The translations under genes and the position numbers were made by a program. Source: Pseudomonadota bacterium (GTDB lineage: Bacteria > Pseudomonadota > Alphaproteobacteria > Rhizobiales > Xanthobacteraceae). From it: a stretch of 5,306 nucleotides of DNA. The first letter of the stretch is position 1. Every line of letters starts with the position of its first letter. A model generated the notes under the pieces. It was given only the letters and a program-made list of their open reading frames with translations. It did no database searches and had not been told where the DNA came from. Where the stretch lies: NCBI GenBank assembly GCA_023405565.1, contig JAEXXW010000557.1:1-5306 (forward strand), written 5' to 3'. Below are positions 1-5,306 of the stretch, piece by piece.

Positions 1-74
1 GCGTCGTTGAGGCGCCAGGTTTCAGTCGAGCGGGATTTGGCCAATGGCAAAGCCTTTTGAAGCGATCGGTGTTG
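1..74. other. Left edge, no assignable gene
   Basis: This stretch lies downstream of the RidA-like gene. Two weak possibilities can be seen. On the minus strand a reading frame is open from a TTG at 50-48 to the window edge (MPLAKSRSTETWRLNDA if TTG initiates), with an AAAAGG two bases before it; this could be the first codons of a fourth operon gene. On the plus strand a frame is open from base 1 to a TGA at 58-60, which could be the tail of a convergent gene. Neither matches a family I recognise. I see no hairpin plus T-run that would end the leftward transcript here. Confidence 0.3.
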
Positions 75-485
75 TTATTTTGTCTTGGCGACGGCCTTGA
101 TCTCAATCAGCAGGTTGGGACGTGCAAGCGATGCAATGCCCAGAATGGTCCAGGCGGGGAAGTCAGATTTGATATACTGATCCTTGATCTCGCGGAAGGT
201 CGTCAGCTGCTCGTCGATGCGCACATGATAGGAGACGAGTTCGACGAGATCCTCGAAGCCCAGGCCCTCGCGCTTCAGGATCGCGCCAAGCCGCTCGAAC
301 GCGAGGCGGATCTGCTCGGCGGCATCGTCCGGTACGGTGCCGTCCGGCCGGATGCCGACTTGGCCGGCGATGAAGACCAGGCCACCGGCGGTGACTGCGG
401 GCGAATACTTGAAAAGGTCGAACACCTTGTTGCCGCCGAAGGTCGGATCGTTTTCGGGCAGTCGCAGCCGTTTGATGTCGCTCAT
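75..485 (-). CDS. RidA/YjgF/UK114 family protein lacking the catalytic Arg
   Basis: A 136-residue protein of the usual RidA size. Family marks are the N-terminal YSPAVTAGGLVFIAGQVG segment (residues 27-44), a central amphipathic region with the EDLVELVSYHV strand (78-88), and the C-terminal LLIEIKAVA strand (125-133). Classical RidA proteins hydrolyse reactive enamine/imine intermediates and use an Arg in a C-terminal FPARS-type motif. Here the matching motif is FPAWT (109-113), so Trp112 occupies the Arg position, while the Glu of the IEI motif (E128) is kept. This fits the Rid subfamilies without the Arg, for which imine deaminase activity is not expected. The ATG at 485 follows a good GAGGA ribosome site. 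The gene is last of three leftward genes, 50 bp after the oxygenase, so it probably acts on a product of that pathway. It is likely cytosolic. Family assignment is secure; reaction unknown. Confidence 0.9.
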   Translation of the reverse strand: MSDIKRLRLPENDPTFGGNKVFDLFKYSPAVTAGGLVFIAGQVGIRPDGTVPDDAAEQIRLAFERLGAILKREGLGFEDLVELVSYHVRIDEQLTTFREIKDQYIKSDFPAWTILGIASLARPNLLIEIKAVAKTK

Positions 486-535
486 GTTATCCTCGTTGAT
501 GTGAATGTTAATGTCGCAGCCGGATGATCGGAAGC

Positions 536-1738
536 CTAGATTCGCGTATTGGGCGCGAGCTCAAGTCCAAGCAGGGCGCGACCGTAGATTTCTCCCGACG
601 GATTGGCCTGCATCAGAAAATGCGATGCCATGCTGTGCAGATCGCGGAAGTAGCGTTCGATCGGACCAAGCGGTAGCAGGCTGCCACCGAGATTGCGCAC
701 GAGATCATCCGAAGCGGCGAGTGCCGTGTCGCAGATGGTCGAGCCGTTGGTGCGATAGCGGGCACGCTGTTCAATGGTGAAGGGGAGACCAGCAACGGCA
801 TGGTCCCACATCTCGTCGACGTCATGCATGAGAAGGCCGAACGCCATGTCGATACGGCTCGCGGCCTTGCCCAACTCGGCGAGCGAGAAGCGATCCTCGG
901 TTTGGGGTGTGTTGAGGCCGGCGGGCGTGCGCTTTTTGACTGTCTCGACATAGAGATCGAGGAGGCCGGAGGCCACCGATACGATGGCGGCAGCGACGGA
1001 CATCACGAACAGGCTGGTGTGTGGGATACGATACATCGGGCCGCGATTGCGCTCGGTGCCCGGCACTCTTCCGCCCTGCACGTCACTCCAGAGCAGCGTG
1101 CGATACATCGGCACGCGTTCGTCTGTCAGATAGACATCCTTGCTGCCGGTGCCCTTCATGCCGAACACTTCCCAGCTGTCGTGATCGATGTGGAAGCTCG
1201 TGCGCGGCACCAGCAGCAGGCGCAATTCGCGGCCTTCCTCGCGCCGCGGCACATCGACCAGAACCGCCGCCCAATCGGCGATGTCGATGCCCGAGGCATA
1301 GGTCCATTTGCCGGTGAGACGATAATGATCGCCCTCAAGCTTTGCTTCCACATTGCGGCCGACATTGCCGGTGAGCGCGAGCACCACAGCGTCGGAACCG
1401 CCGGGGAAAACGTCGTCCTGGGCAACCGGGGGAAACATGCCGGCCATCCAGGGATGCAGGCCGGCGAGGCTGAGAATCCAAGCGGCTGCGCTGTCGCCGC
1501 GCGCGATTTCCCGCGTTACGCGCCAGAGCGTTGAGGGGCGCATGCCGTAGCCGCCATTCTCGACCGACTGGCAGATGCGGAAGAATCCGGCAGCGCGCAG
1601 ATCGCGGGCGATTTCGTCGGAGACACGCTTGGCGGCGTCGTGACGGGCTCCCGCTTCCTTTAGCCTTGGAATGAACTGGCGCGCTGCTTCGATGAGCGAC
1701 GCTTCGGTGGCAGCGGTGATGGTCGGAATTGTAGTCAT
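536..1738 (-). CDS. Acyl-CoA-dehydrogenase-fold flavin-dependent monooxygenase (oxygenase component)
   Basis: A 400-residue protein of the two-component flavin monooxygenase group that shares the acyl-CoA dehydrogenase fold (HsaA, DszC and the C2 4-hydroxyphenylacetate hydroxylase type). These enzymes use diffusible reduced flavin and O2 to hydroxylate or oxidise small, often aromatic substrates. Visible marks are an N-terminal helical domain (about 1-110) with LAGLHPWMAGMFP around His95, the GKWTYASGID flavin/substrate segment (143-152), the GMKGTGSKDV loop (193-202), the RGPMYRIP stretch (232-239), and the C-terminal ERYFRDLHSMASH segment (361-373) with His368 and His373. The pattern favours an oxygenase over a dehydrogenase. 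An open frame runs 81 residues further upstream, but it overlaps the reductase gene and is low-complexity Arg/Pro-rich, so the ATG at 1738 is chosen. Its ribosome site is weak (GAG about 8 bases before), which suggests dependence on upstream translation. The gene lies 44 bp after the flavin reductase, its likely partner. Indole/indole-acetate oxygenases are possible relatives; substrate unproven. Confidence 0.88.
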   Translation of the reverse strand: MTTIPTITAATEASLIEAARQFIPRLKEAGARHDAAKRVSDEIARDLRAAGFFRICQSVENGGYGMRPSTLWRVTREIARGDSAAAWILSLAGLHPWMAGMFPPVAQDDVFPGGSDAVVLALTGNVGRNVEAKLEGDHYRLTGKWTYASGIDIADWAAVLVDVPRREEGRELRLLLVPRTSFHIDHDSWEVFGMKGTGSKDVYLTDERVPMYRTLLWSDVQGGRVPGTERNRGPMYRIPHTSLFVMSVAAAIVSVASGLLDLYVETVKKRTPAGLNTPQTEDRFSLAELGKAASRIDMAFGLLMHDVDEMWDHAVAGLPFTIEQRARYRTNGSTICDTALAASDDLVRNLGGSLLPLGPIERYFRDLHSMASHFLMQANPSGEIYGRALLGLELAPNTRI

Positions 1739-1782
1739 GATTGGCTCGCGATGAAACGGTCGGATAGGCGGGGGCAAGGGGC

Positions 1783-2289
1783 TTAGGCCGCGAGGAAAAC
1801 GTCGTGATAGCGGCCGGTGGCATAGACCAGTGCCGGCGCGGCCCTGTCGGCAGCCACCATCGCGAAAACCTCGCCGTAGATGACGGTGTGATCGCCGGCG
1901 AGGTGTGATGAGTGGATGCTGCACGCAAAGGACACGTTGGCGTCGGCCAGAACCGGCACCTTGTCGGTGTGCCATGTCCATCGTGCGGGGCTGGGTGACT
2001 GCGGACGGCCGCCGTAATGACGCGAGATGTTCTCCTGACCGGCGGCCAGCACGTTCACCGAGAATTCTCCACTGCGTATCAGCGCGGGGAGCGTCTGGCT
2101 TTCATTGCGAATGCAGGCGAGCAGCAGCAGCGGATCGAGGCTGACCGCACTCACCGCATTCGCGGTCATCGCGTGTATTTCGTCTCCGGCGGCGAGGGCT
2201 GAGGATTTTTCCGTCTTGACCGCGATCACGGTGACGCTGGTGACGAAACGACCCATCAGGGCACGAAAGCATTGCTGCCGGGCGCGCAT
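1783..2289 (-). CDS. Flavin reductase (HpaC/RutF-like), partner of the monooxygenase
   Basis: A 168-residue short-chain flavin reductase with the flavin_reductase-like split-barrel fold. It would reduce FMN or FAD with NAD(P)H and hand the free reduced flavin to the oxygenase encoded next. Marks in order: FVTSVTVIAV (15-24), the family core HAMTANAVSAVSLDPLLLL (39-57), FSVNVLAAGQENIS (76-89), the signature-like GDHTVIYGEV (132-141), and the C-terminal ALVYATGRYHDV strand (153-164). Length is normal for HpaC, HsaB and RutF relatives. A longer reading would begin at a TTG at 2328, but the ATG at 2289 has a strong GGAGG site and starts just before the conserved part, so it is preferred. The gene is first of the leftward operon, facing the transporter genes. 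Cofactor preference cannot be told from sequence. Confidence 0.92.
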   Translation of the reverse strand: MRARQQCFRALMGRFVTSVTVIAVKTEKSSALAAGDEIHAMTANAVSAVSLDPLLLLACIRNESQTLPALIRSGEFSVNVLAAGQENISRHYGGRPQSPSPARWTWHTDKVPVLADANVSFACSIHSSHLAGDHTVIYGEVFAMVAADRAAPALVYATGRYHDVFLAA

Positions 2290-2293
2290 TTGG

Positions 2294-2298
2294 CCTCC
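2294..2298 (-). promoter_or_regulatory. Ribosome binding site of the flavin reductase
   Basis: GGAGG on the minus strand, four bases (CCAA) before the ATG at 2289. It decides the start: the alternative TTG 39 bases upstream has no comparable site. Confidence 0.8.
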
Positions 2299-2317
2299 AA
2301 GGAGCAGGATTGTGCAG

Positions 2318-2328
2318 TTGCTAAGCAA
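2318..2328. repeat. Short interrupted palindrome TTGCT-A-AGCAA
   Basis: Perfect 5-bp arms around a single A, 29 bp upstream of the flavin reductase start codon. A second pair, GCAGT (2314-2318) and ACTGC (2332-2336), brackets it, though its centre is offset by 2 bp. The position suits an operator close to the leftward promoter or a weak leader hairpin, but repeats this short also arise by chance. Confidence 0.3.
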
Positions 2329-2355
2329 TCTACTGCGCGCCGAATGAGCAAGTCT

Positions 2356-2369
2356 GTATCGGCCGATAC
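2356..2369. promoter_or_regulatory. Perfect 14-bp palindrome, candidate operator 1
   Basis: GTATCGGCCGATAC reads the same on both strands. It lies 66 bp upstream of the flavin reductase start. It shares the GTATCNGNNNATAC pattern (10 of 14 positions) with the site at 2409-2422, whose centre is 53 bp away. Palindromes of this size in a divergent promoter region are typical of dimeric regulators such as the GntR, MarR or TetR families. The regulator gene is not in the window, so its identity is unknown. Confidence 0.5.
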
Positions 2370-2408
2370 CGGACGCGACGAGACCGCAACGTCAGAACAT
2401 TTCGTGTT

Positions 2409-2422
2409 GTATCCGAGTATAC
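2409..2422. promoter_or_regulatory. Imperfect 14-bp inverted repeat, candidate operator 2
   Basis: GTATCCGAGTATAC has GTAT/ATAC arms around six bases, the same arm and spacer geometry as operator 1. Its right flank extends the likeness: ATACAGAC (2419-2426) is the exact reverse complement of GTCTGTAT at 2352-2359 on the left flank of operator 1. It lies 130 bp before the transporter start. Its TATAC core could also overlap a rightward -10 element, which would make it a repressor site; that is inference. Confidence 0.42.
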
Positions 2423-2470
2423 AGACAGCGTAGCGACGGCTTCCTTACAGTTGTGGTCAAGGCCTCGTCT

Positions 2471-2492
2471 CTCGTCCGTTACGAAGGGCGAG
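2471..2492 (+). other. Stem-loop in the probable leader of the transporter operon
   Basis: CTCGTCC (2471-2477) can pair with GGGCGAG (2486-2492), giving seven pairs including one T-G wobble, around an 8-base loop GTTACGAA. It sits 60 bp before the binding-protein start. No T-run follows, so it is not a simple terminator. It would be in the mRNA only if transcription starts upstream of it, which is not established. Confidence 0.3.
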
Positions 2493-2552
2493 TGGTCGGC
2501 CGACACGACTTTCTTCTGCCGCGCCCCGAGGGGCTGCATTGAGGTGTGAGGC

Positions 2553-3701
2553 ATGAAACGAATTATCGAGACAGCGATTGTGGGCGCCGCGCTCGCGATG
2601 GTGACTTTGGCGCCAGCCAAGGCCGCTGATCCGATCCAGGTTGGCGCGGTGCTTTCGGTGACAGGCCCGGCGGCATTCCTGGGCGATCCGGAACTGAAAA
2701 CGCTCCAGATGTATGTCGATGATCTCAACAAGGCAGGCGGGGTGCTCGGTCGCCCGTTGCGGTTGATCCATTACGATGACGGCAGCGATGCCAACAAGGC
2801 GAATGCCTTCGCCAAGCGCCTGCTCGACGACGACAAGGTCGATTTTATCGTCGGCGGAACCACTACCGGCTCCACCATGTCCATGGTGCCGCTGGTGGAG
2901 AAGGCGGGCGTTCCCTTCATGTCGCTCGCTGGCGCTGTCGTCGTGATTGAGCCGGTCAAGAAATGGGTCTTCAAGGCCTCGAGCACCGACCGCATGGCTG
3001 CCGAGCGCGTGCTGCTCGACATGAAGAATCGCGGCATCACCAAGATCGCGCTGCTTTCAGACACTGCCGGCTTCGGCCAGTCCGGTAAGGCGCAGACCGA
3101 GTCGGTGCTCGGCAAGTATGGCATCACCCTTGTCGCCAACGAAACCTATGGCGCCAAGGATACCGATGTCACTCCGCAGTTGACCAAGATCAAGAACACG
3201 CCCGGTGTGGAAGCGATCTTCGTCTTCGGCTTTGGTCAGGGACCGGCGATCGTGACCAAGAACATCCGCCAGTTGGGCATCACGCTACCAGTTTATCACG
3301 CCCATGGCGTCGGCTCGGATGAATTCATTAAGCTGGCAGGGCCTGCCGCTGAAGGCGTCAAGGCTCTCGCGCCCGCGCTGATAATTGCCGACAAGCTGCC
3401 CGACAATGATCCGCAGAAGCCTGTCGTGACCGCTTATGTCGATGCCTACGGAAAGCGGTTTAAGGAGGGCGTCTCTATGTTCGGCGGTCAGGCGCACGAC
3501 AACTTCTTCATCGTCATCGAGGCGATCAAGCGGGCCGGCACCACGGACAAGGCCAAGGTGCGGGACCAGATCGAGGCGACCCGCAAATACATCGGCACCG
3601 GCGGTGAAGTGAATATGTCACCGACCGATCACATGGGTCTCGATATCCACTCGCTTCGCCTGCTCGAGGTGAAGAATGGGGTGTGGGTCGAGGCAAAATG
3701 A
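2553..3701 (+). CDS. Periplasmic solute-binding protein of a branched-chain-amino-acid-type ABC transporter
   Basis: A 382-residue type I periplasmic binding protein of the LivJ/HAAT family. It would capture a ligand in the periplasm and deliver it to the permeases encoded next. A Sec signal peptide is clear: MKR, a hydrophobic run, then cleavage likely after AKA (residue 24), leaving a mature start ADPIQVG. Family marks are GAVLSVTGPAAFLGDPELK (31-49), YDDGSDANKA (74-83), GGTTTGSTMSMVPL (101-114), the hinge-region SDTAGFGQSGK (169-179), TDVTPQLTKIK (204-214), GQAHDNFFIVIEAIKRAGT (312-330) and the C-terminal MSPTDHMGLD (355-364). There is no Cys, so the disulfide of enteric LivJ is absent. 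Members with this C-terminal SPTDHMGL style in soil alphaproteobacteria often serve aromatic acids and other non-amino-acid ligands, so leucine transport should not be assumed. The start has a GAGG eight bases upstream. It lies 41 bp before the LivH-type gene. Confidence 0.92.
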   Translation: MKRIIETAIVGAALAMVTLAPAKAADPIQVGAVLSVTGPAAFLGDPELKTLQMYVDDLNKAGGVLGRPLRLIHYDDGSDANKANAFAKRLLDDDKVDFIVGGTTTGSTMSMVPLVEKAGVPFMSLAGAVVVIEPVKKWVFKASSTDRMAAERVLLDMKNRGITKIALLSDTAGFGQSGKAQTESVLGKYGITLVANETYGAKDTDVTPQLTKIKNTPGVEAIFVFGFGQGPAIVTKNIRQLGITLPVYHAHGVGSDEFIKLAGPAAEGVKALAPALIIADKLPDNDPQKPVVTAYVDAYGKRFKEGVSMFGGQAHDNFFIVIEAIKRAGTTDKAKVRDQIEATRKYIGTGGEVNMSPTDHMGLDIHSLRLLEVKNGVWVEAK

Positions 3702-3742
3702 GTGCAAGCCCCATCGTCACGCTCGTCAGAGGATACTGACTA

Positions 3743-4618
3743 ATGTCAACGCAATTCCTCCAATTCCTGTTGTCGGGCGTGACGATCGGGGCGGTCTATG
3801 CGCTTGCGGCGCTGGGCTTCACCCTCATCTACAATGCCAGCAATGTCATCAATTTCGCCCAGGGTGAGTTCATTATGCTGGGTGGAATGCTGGCGGTCTA
3901 TTTTGCCACAAAGGGCTTGCCGATTCCGGTGGCCTTCCTGCTTGCGATCATCCTTCCGGCGCTGGTCGGTTTCCTGATGGCCAAGCTGACCATCGTGCCG
4001 ATCAAGAATGCGGAAATCATGACGCTCGTGATCGTCACGATCGGCGTATCGCTGGTCATCCGTGGCGGCGTTCAGGTCTGGCTCGGCAAGGCCTCGCATA
4101 GCCTGCCGGCGTTTTCCGGCGAAACGCCGATCGATATCTTCGGAGCGGTGCTGATGCCGCAGAGCTTGTGGGTGATCGGCGTGTCGGCGCTGATCGTCGC
4201 CGCGCTGTGGCTGTTCTTCAGCCACAGCCGTTCCGGCAAGGCGATGCTGGCGACATCCTACAACAGGCTCGCGGCCGAGCTTGTCGGCATCAACACCAAC
4301 TGGGTGCTGTTCCTCAGCTTCGCCTTGTCCGCAGGGATCGGCGCGCTCGGCGGAATCCTGATCACGCCGATCACGCTGACGACCTTCGACGTCGGCATCA
4401 TGCTCGGCCTGAAGGGCTTTGCCGCTGCGGTGCTGGGCGGACTGGGCAGCGGTCTTGGCGCGATCGTCGGCGGCCTTATCGTGGGCATCATCGAGGCTTT
4501 CGGCGCCGGCTATCTATCGTCGTCCTACAAGGATGCAATTCCCTTCGTGCTGATCCTCCTGATCCTGTTTTTCATCCCGCGCGGCTTGTTCGGCGGTAAG
4601 AGCGTGGATCGGGTCTGA
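3743..4618 (+). CDS. livH: LivH-type ABC transporter permease
   Basis: A 291-residue inner-membrane permease of the LivH family, one half of the transmembrane channel of a HAAT importer. The protein is dominated by hydrophobic segments (roughly 8-30, 42-57, 61-80, 92-108, 142-160, 186-210, 220-255 and 264-280). Family motifs are the N-terminal GAVYALAALGFTLIYNAS (16-33), NFAQGEFIMLGG (37-48), the cytoplasmic SYNRLAAELVGIN (172-184) that would contact the ATPases, and GLKGFAAAVLGGLGSGLGAI (222-241). The end, FFIPRGLFGGKSVDRV, is the usual LivH C-terminus. Length is normal. The ATG follows AGAGGA (3728-3733) at 9 bases. The symbol denotes family, not proven leucine transport. Confidence 0.93.
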   Translation: MSTQFLQFLLSGVTIGAVYALAALGFTLIYNASNVINFAQGEFIMLGGMLAVYFATKGLPIPVAFLLAIILPALVGFLMAKLTIVPIKNAEIMTLVIVTIGVSLVIRGGVQVWLGKASHSLPAFSGETPIDIFGAVLMPQSLWVIGVSALIVAALWLFFSHSRSGKAMLATSYNRLAAELVGINTNWVLFLSFALSAGIGALGGILITPITLTTFDVGIMLGLKGFAAAVLGGLGSGLGAIVGGLIVGIIEAFGAGYLSSSYKDAIPFVLILLILFFIPRGLFGGKSVDRV

Positions 4619-4619
4619 C

Positions 4620-5306
4620 ATGCGGCAGAACTATTTCATTGTATATGTTGTCGCGGTGCTGGTCTGCGTCCTGCCGTTCCTGCTGCCGAACAGCTTCTAT
4701 GTGGATCTCGCCATCCGCACGCAGATCAACGCCATCATTGTCATCGGCCTGAACCTGCTGATCGGCTTTGCCGGGCAGATCAGTCTGGGCCATGCGGGCT
4801 TCATCGGCATCGGCGCCTTCGCCAGCGCCATCCTTCCCACCCATTTCGGGTGGCATCCGGCGGCCGCGATGGTGGCCGGCTGCGGTGTGGCTGGCGCGCT
4901 GGCGGCCCTCGTCGGCCCGCCGATCTTCCGTCTGCGCGGCCATTATCTCGCGATGGCGACGCTAGGCCTTGGCATCATCATCAATATCGTCCTGCGCAAC
5001 GAGGTTCAGCTAACGGGCGGCCCCGATGGCATGCCGGTTCCCGCCTTCTCGTTGTTCGGCGTCGACATCGACCGCGACCGCTATTGGTACTGGATCGTTT
5101 CGGCGCTGCTCGTCGTCAGCGTCTGGGCTTCGCTCAATCTCATCAATTCCCCGTTCGGGCGGGCATTGCGCGCGCTGCATGGTTCGGAAATGGCAGCCCA
5201 GGTCGTCGGCGTGAATGTGGTCCGTTACAAGGTCGCGATCTTCGTCCTGTCGGCGGTGTTCGCGAGCTTCATGGGCAGCGTCTCCGCTCATTACGTCGGC
5301 TTCGTC
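4620..5306 (+). CDS. livM: LivM-type ABC transporter permease (3' end cut by window)
   Basis: The first 229 residues of the second permease half; the frame is open to the last base. Family marks are NLLIGFAGQISLGHAGFIGI (45-64), RLRGHYLAMATLG (104-116), the TGGPDGMPVP loop (132-141), and the cytoplasmic SPFGRALRALHGSEMAAQVVG (177-197) that contacts the ATPase subunit. Complete LivM proteins run to roughly 300-360 residues, so about a third is missing. The ATG starts one base after the LivH-type stop codon ends (TGAC-ATG) with only a poor GGATCGGG-like ribosome site, which points to translational coupling. Whether this gene is fused to a LivG ATPase domain, as in some relatives, cannot be seen. 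Confidence 0.93.
   Translation, partial: MRQNYFIVYVVAVLVCVLPFLLPNSFYVDLAIRTQINAIIVIGLNLLIGFAGQISLGHAGFIGIGAFASAILPTHFGWHPAAAMVAGCGVAGALAALVGPPIFRLRGHYLAMATLGLGIIINIVLRNEVQLTGGPDGMPVPAFSLFGVDIDRDRYWYWIVSALLVVSVWASLNLINSPFGRALRALHGSEMAAQVVGVNVVRYKVAIFVLSAVFASFMGSVSAHYVGFV

Larger units (their letters stand above)
2290..2552. promoter_or_regulatory. Divergent control region between catabolic and transporter operons
   Basis: The gap between the two divergent start codons must hold promoters for both directions. I could not pick out convincing -35/-10 pairs for either. The best -10-like string rightward is TATACA at 2418-2423, inside the second inverted repeat, but no good -35 lies before it. The region contains two GTAT-N6-ATAC elements (2356-2369, 2409-2422), a 10-bp palindrome GTCGGCCGAC (2495-2504), a short interrupted palindrome TTGCT-A-AGCAA (2318-2328), and a stem-loop (2471-2492). 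No credible gene lies within it. Just upstream of the transporter start are a GAGG at 2541-2544, eight bases before the ATG, and a GCCCC-GA-GGGGC repeat (2523-2534) close to it. Confidence 0.75.

Noticed and set aside
57..527. Long plus-strand open frame opposite the RidA-like gene
   Set aside because: It is the antisense shadow of a well-supported family member and shows no recognisable protein features.
800..1534. 244-residue plus-strand open frame inside the oxygenase gene
   Set aside because: Antisense shadow in GC-rich coding DNA; the minus strand carries strong family motifs over the same bases.
1739..1981. 81-residue in-frame extension of the oxygenase
   Set aside because: It overlaps the flavin reductase gene, is Arg/Pro-rich and unlike the family, and the ATG at 1738 begins the protein at normal length.
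2395..2423. Sigma-70-like promoter with -10 TATACA at 2418-2423
   Set aside because: No acceptable -35 hexamer lies 16-18 bases upstream; the string is better explained as part of the inverted repeat.
2330..2731. Minus-strand open frame across the control region and the start of the binding-protein gene
   Set aside because: It overlaps a clear signal peptide on the plus strand and has no recognisable features.
3746..4225. 159-residue minus-strand open frame opposite the LivH-type gene
   Set aside because: Its Asp/Arg/His/Gln-rich composition is what the complement of a hydrophobic membrane-protein gene gives; the plus strand is clearly a LivH-type permease.
1..5306. Mobile element, CRISPR array, tRNA or rRNA
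   Set aside because: No transposase or integrase frame, regularly spaced repeats, or RNA-gene hallmark was seen on either strand.

Overview
The window looks like a chromosomal catabolic locus from a high-GC proteobacterium. An alphaproteobacterium, possibly of the Hyphomicrobiales, is the best guess. This rests on the GC-rich codon use, the style of the branched-chain-amino-acid-type (HAAT) ABC transporter proteins, and an oxygenase/reductase pair beside a transporter. The taxonomic call is inference; no rRNA or marker gene is present.

Layout: two gene sets diverge from a shared control region of about 263 bp (2290-2552). Leftward (minus strand) the order is a short-chain flavin reductase (1783-2289), an acyl-CoA-dehydrogenase-fold flavin monooxygenase (536-1738) and a RidA/YjgF-family protein (75-485), with gaps of 44 and 50 bp that suggest one operon. 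Rightward (plus strand) the order is a periplasmic solute-binding protein (2553-3701), a LivH-type permease (3743-4618) and a LivM-type permease (from 4620, cut by the window end). The gaps are 41 bp and 1 bp. The usual livG and livF ATPase genes would be expected just beyond the right edge.

How they may work together: the binding protein and permeases would import a small organic acid. The reductase would supply reduced flavin to the oxygenase, which would hydroxylate the imported compound or a metabolite of it. The RidA-like protein may handle a later intermediate. The substrate cannot be read from the sequence. Known systems with similar parts include Rut pyrimidine degradation (RutF reductase, RutC RidA-like protein, but a different oxygenase fold) and indole or indole-acetate oxidation (acyl-CoA-dehydrogenase-like oxygenase plus flavin reductase).

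The most notable details are three. The RidA-like protein has Trp where deaminating members carry the catalytic Arg. Two 14-bp GTAT-N6-ATAC sites lie 53 bp apart in the divergent control region and look like a paired operator for a regulator not encoded here. A stem-loop lies in the probable leader of the transporter operon. The first 74 bases hold no gene that can be assigned with confidence.
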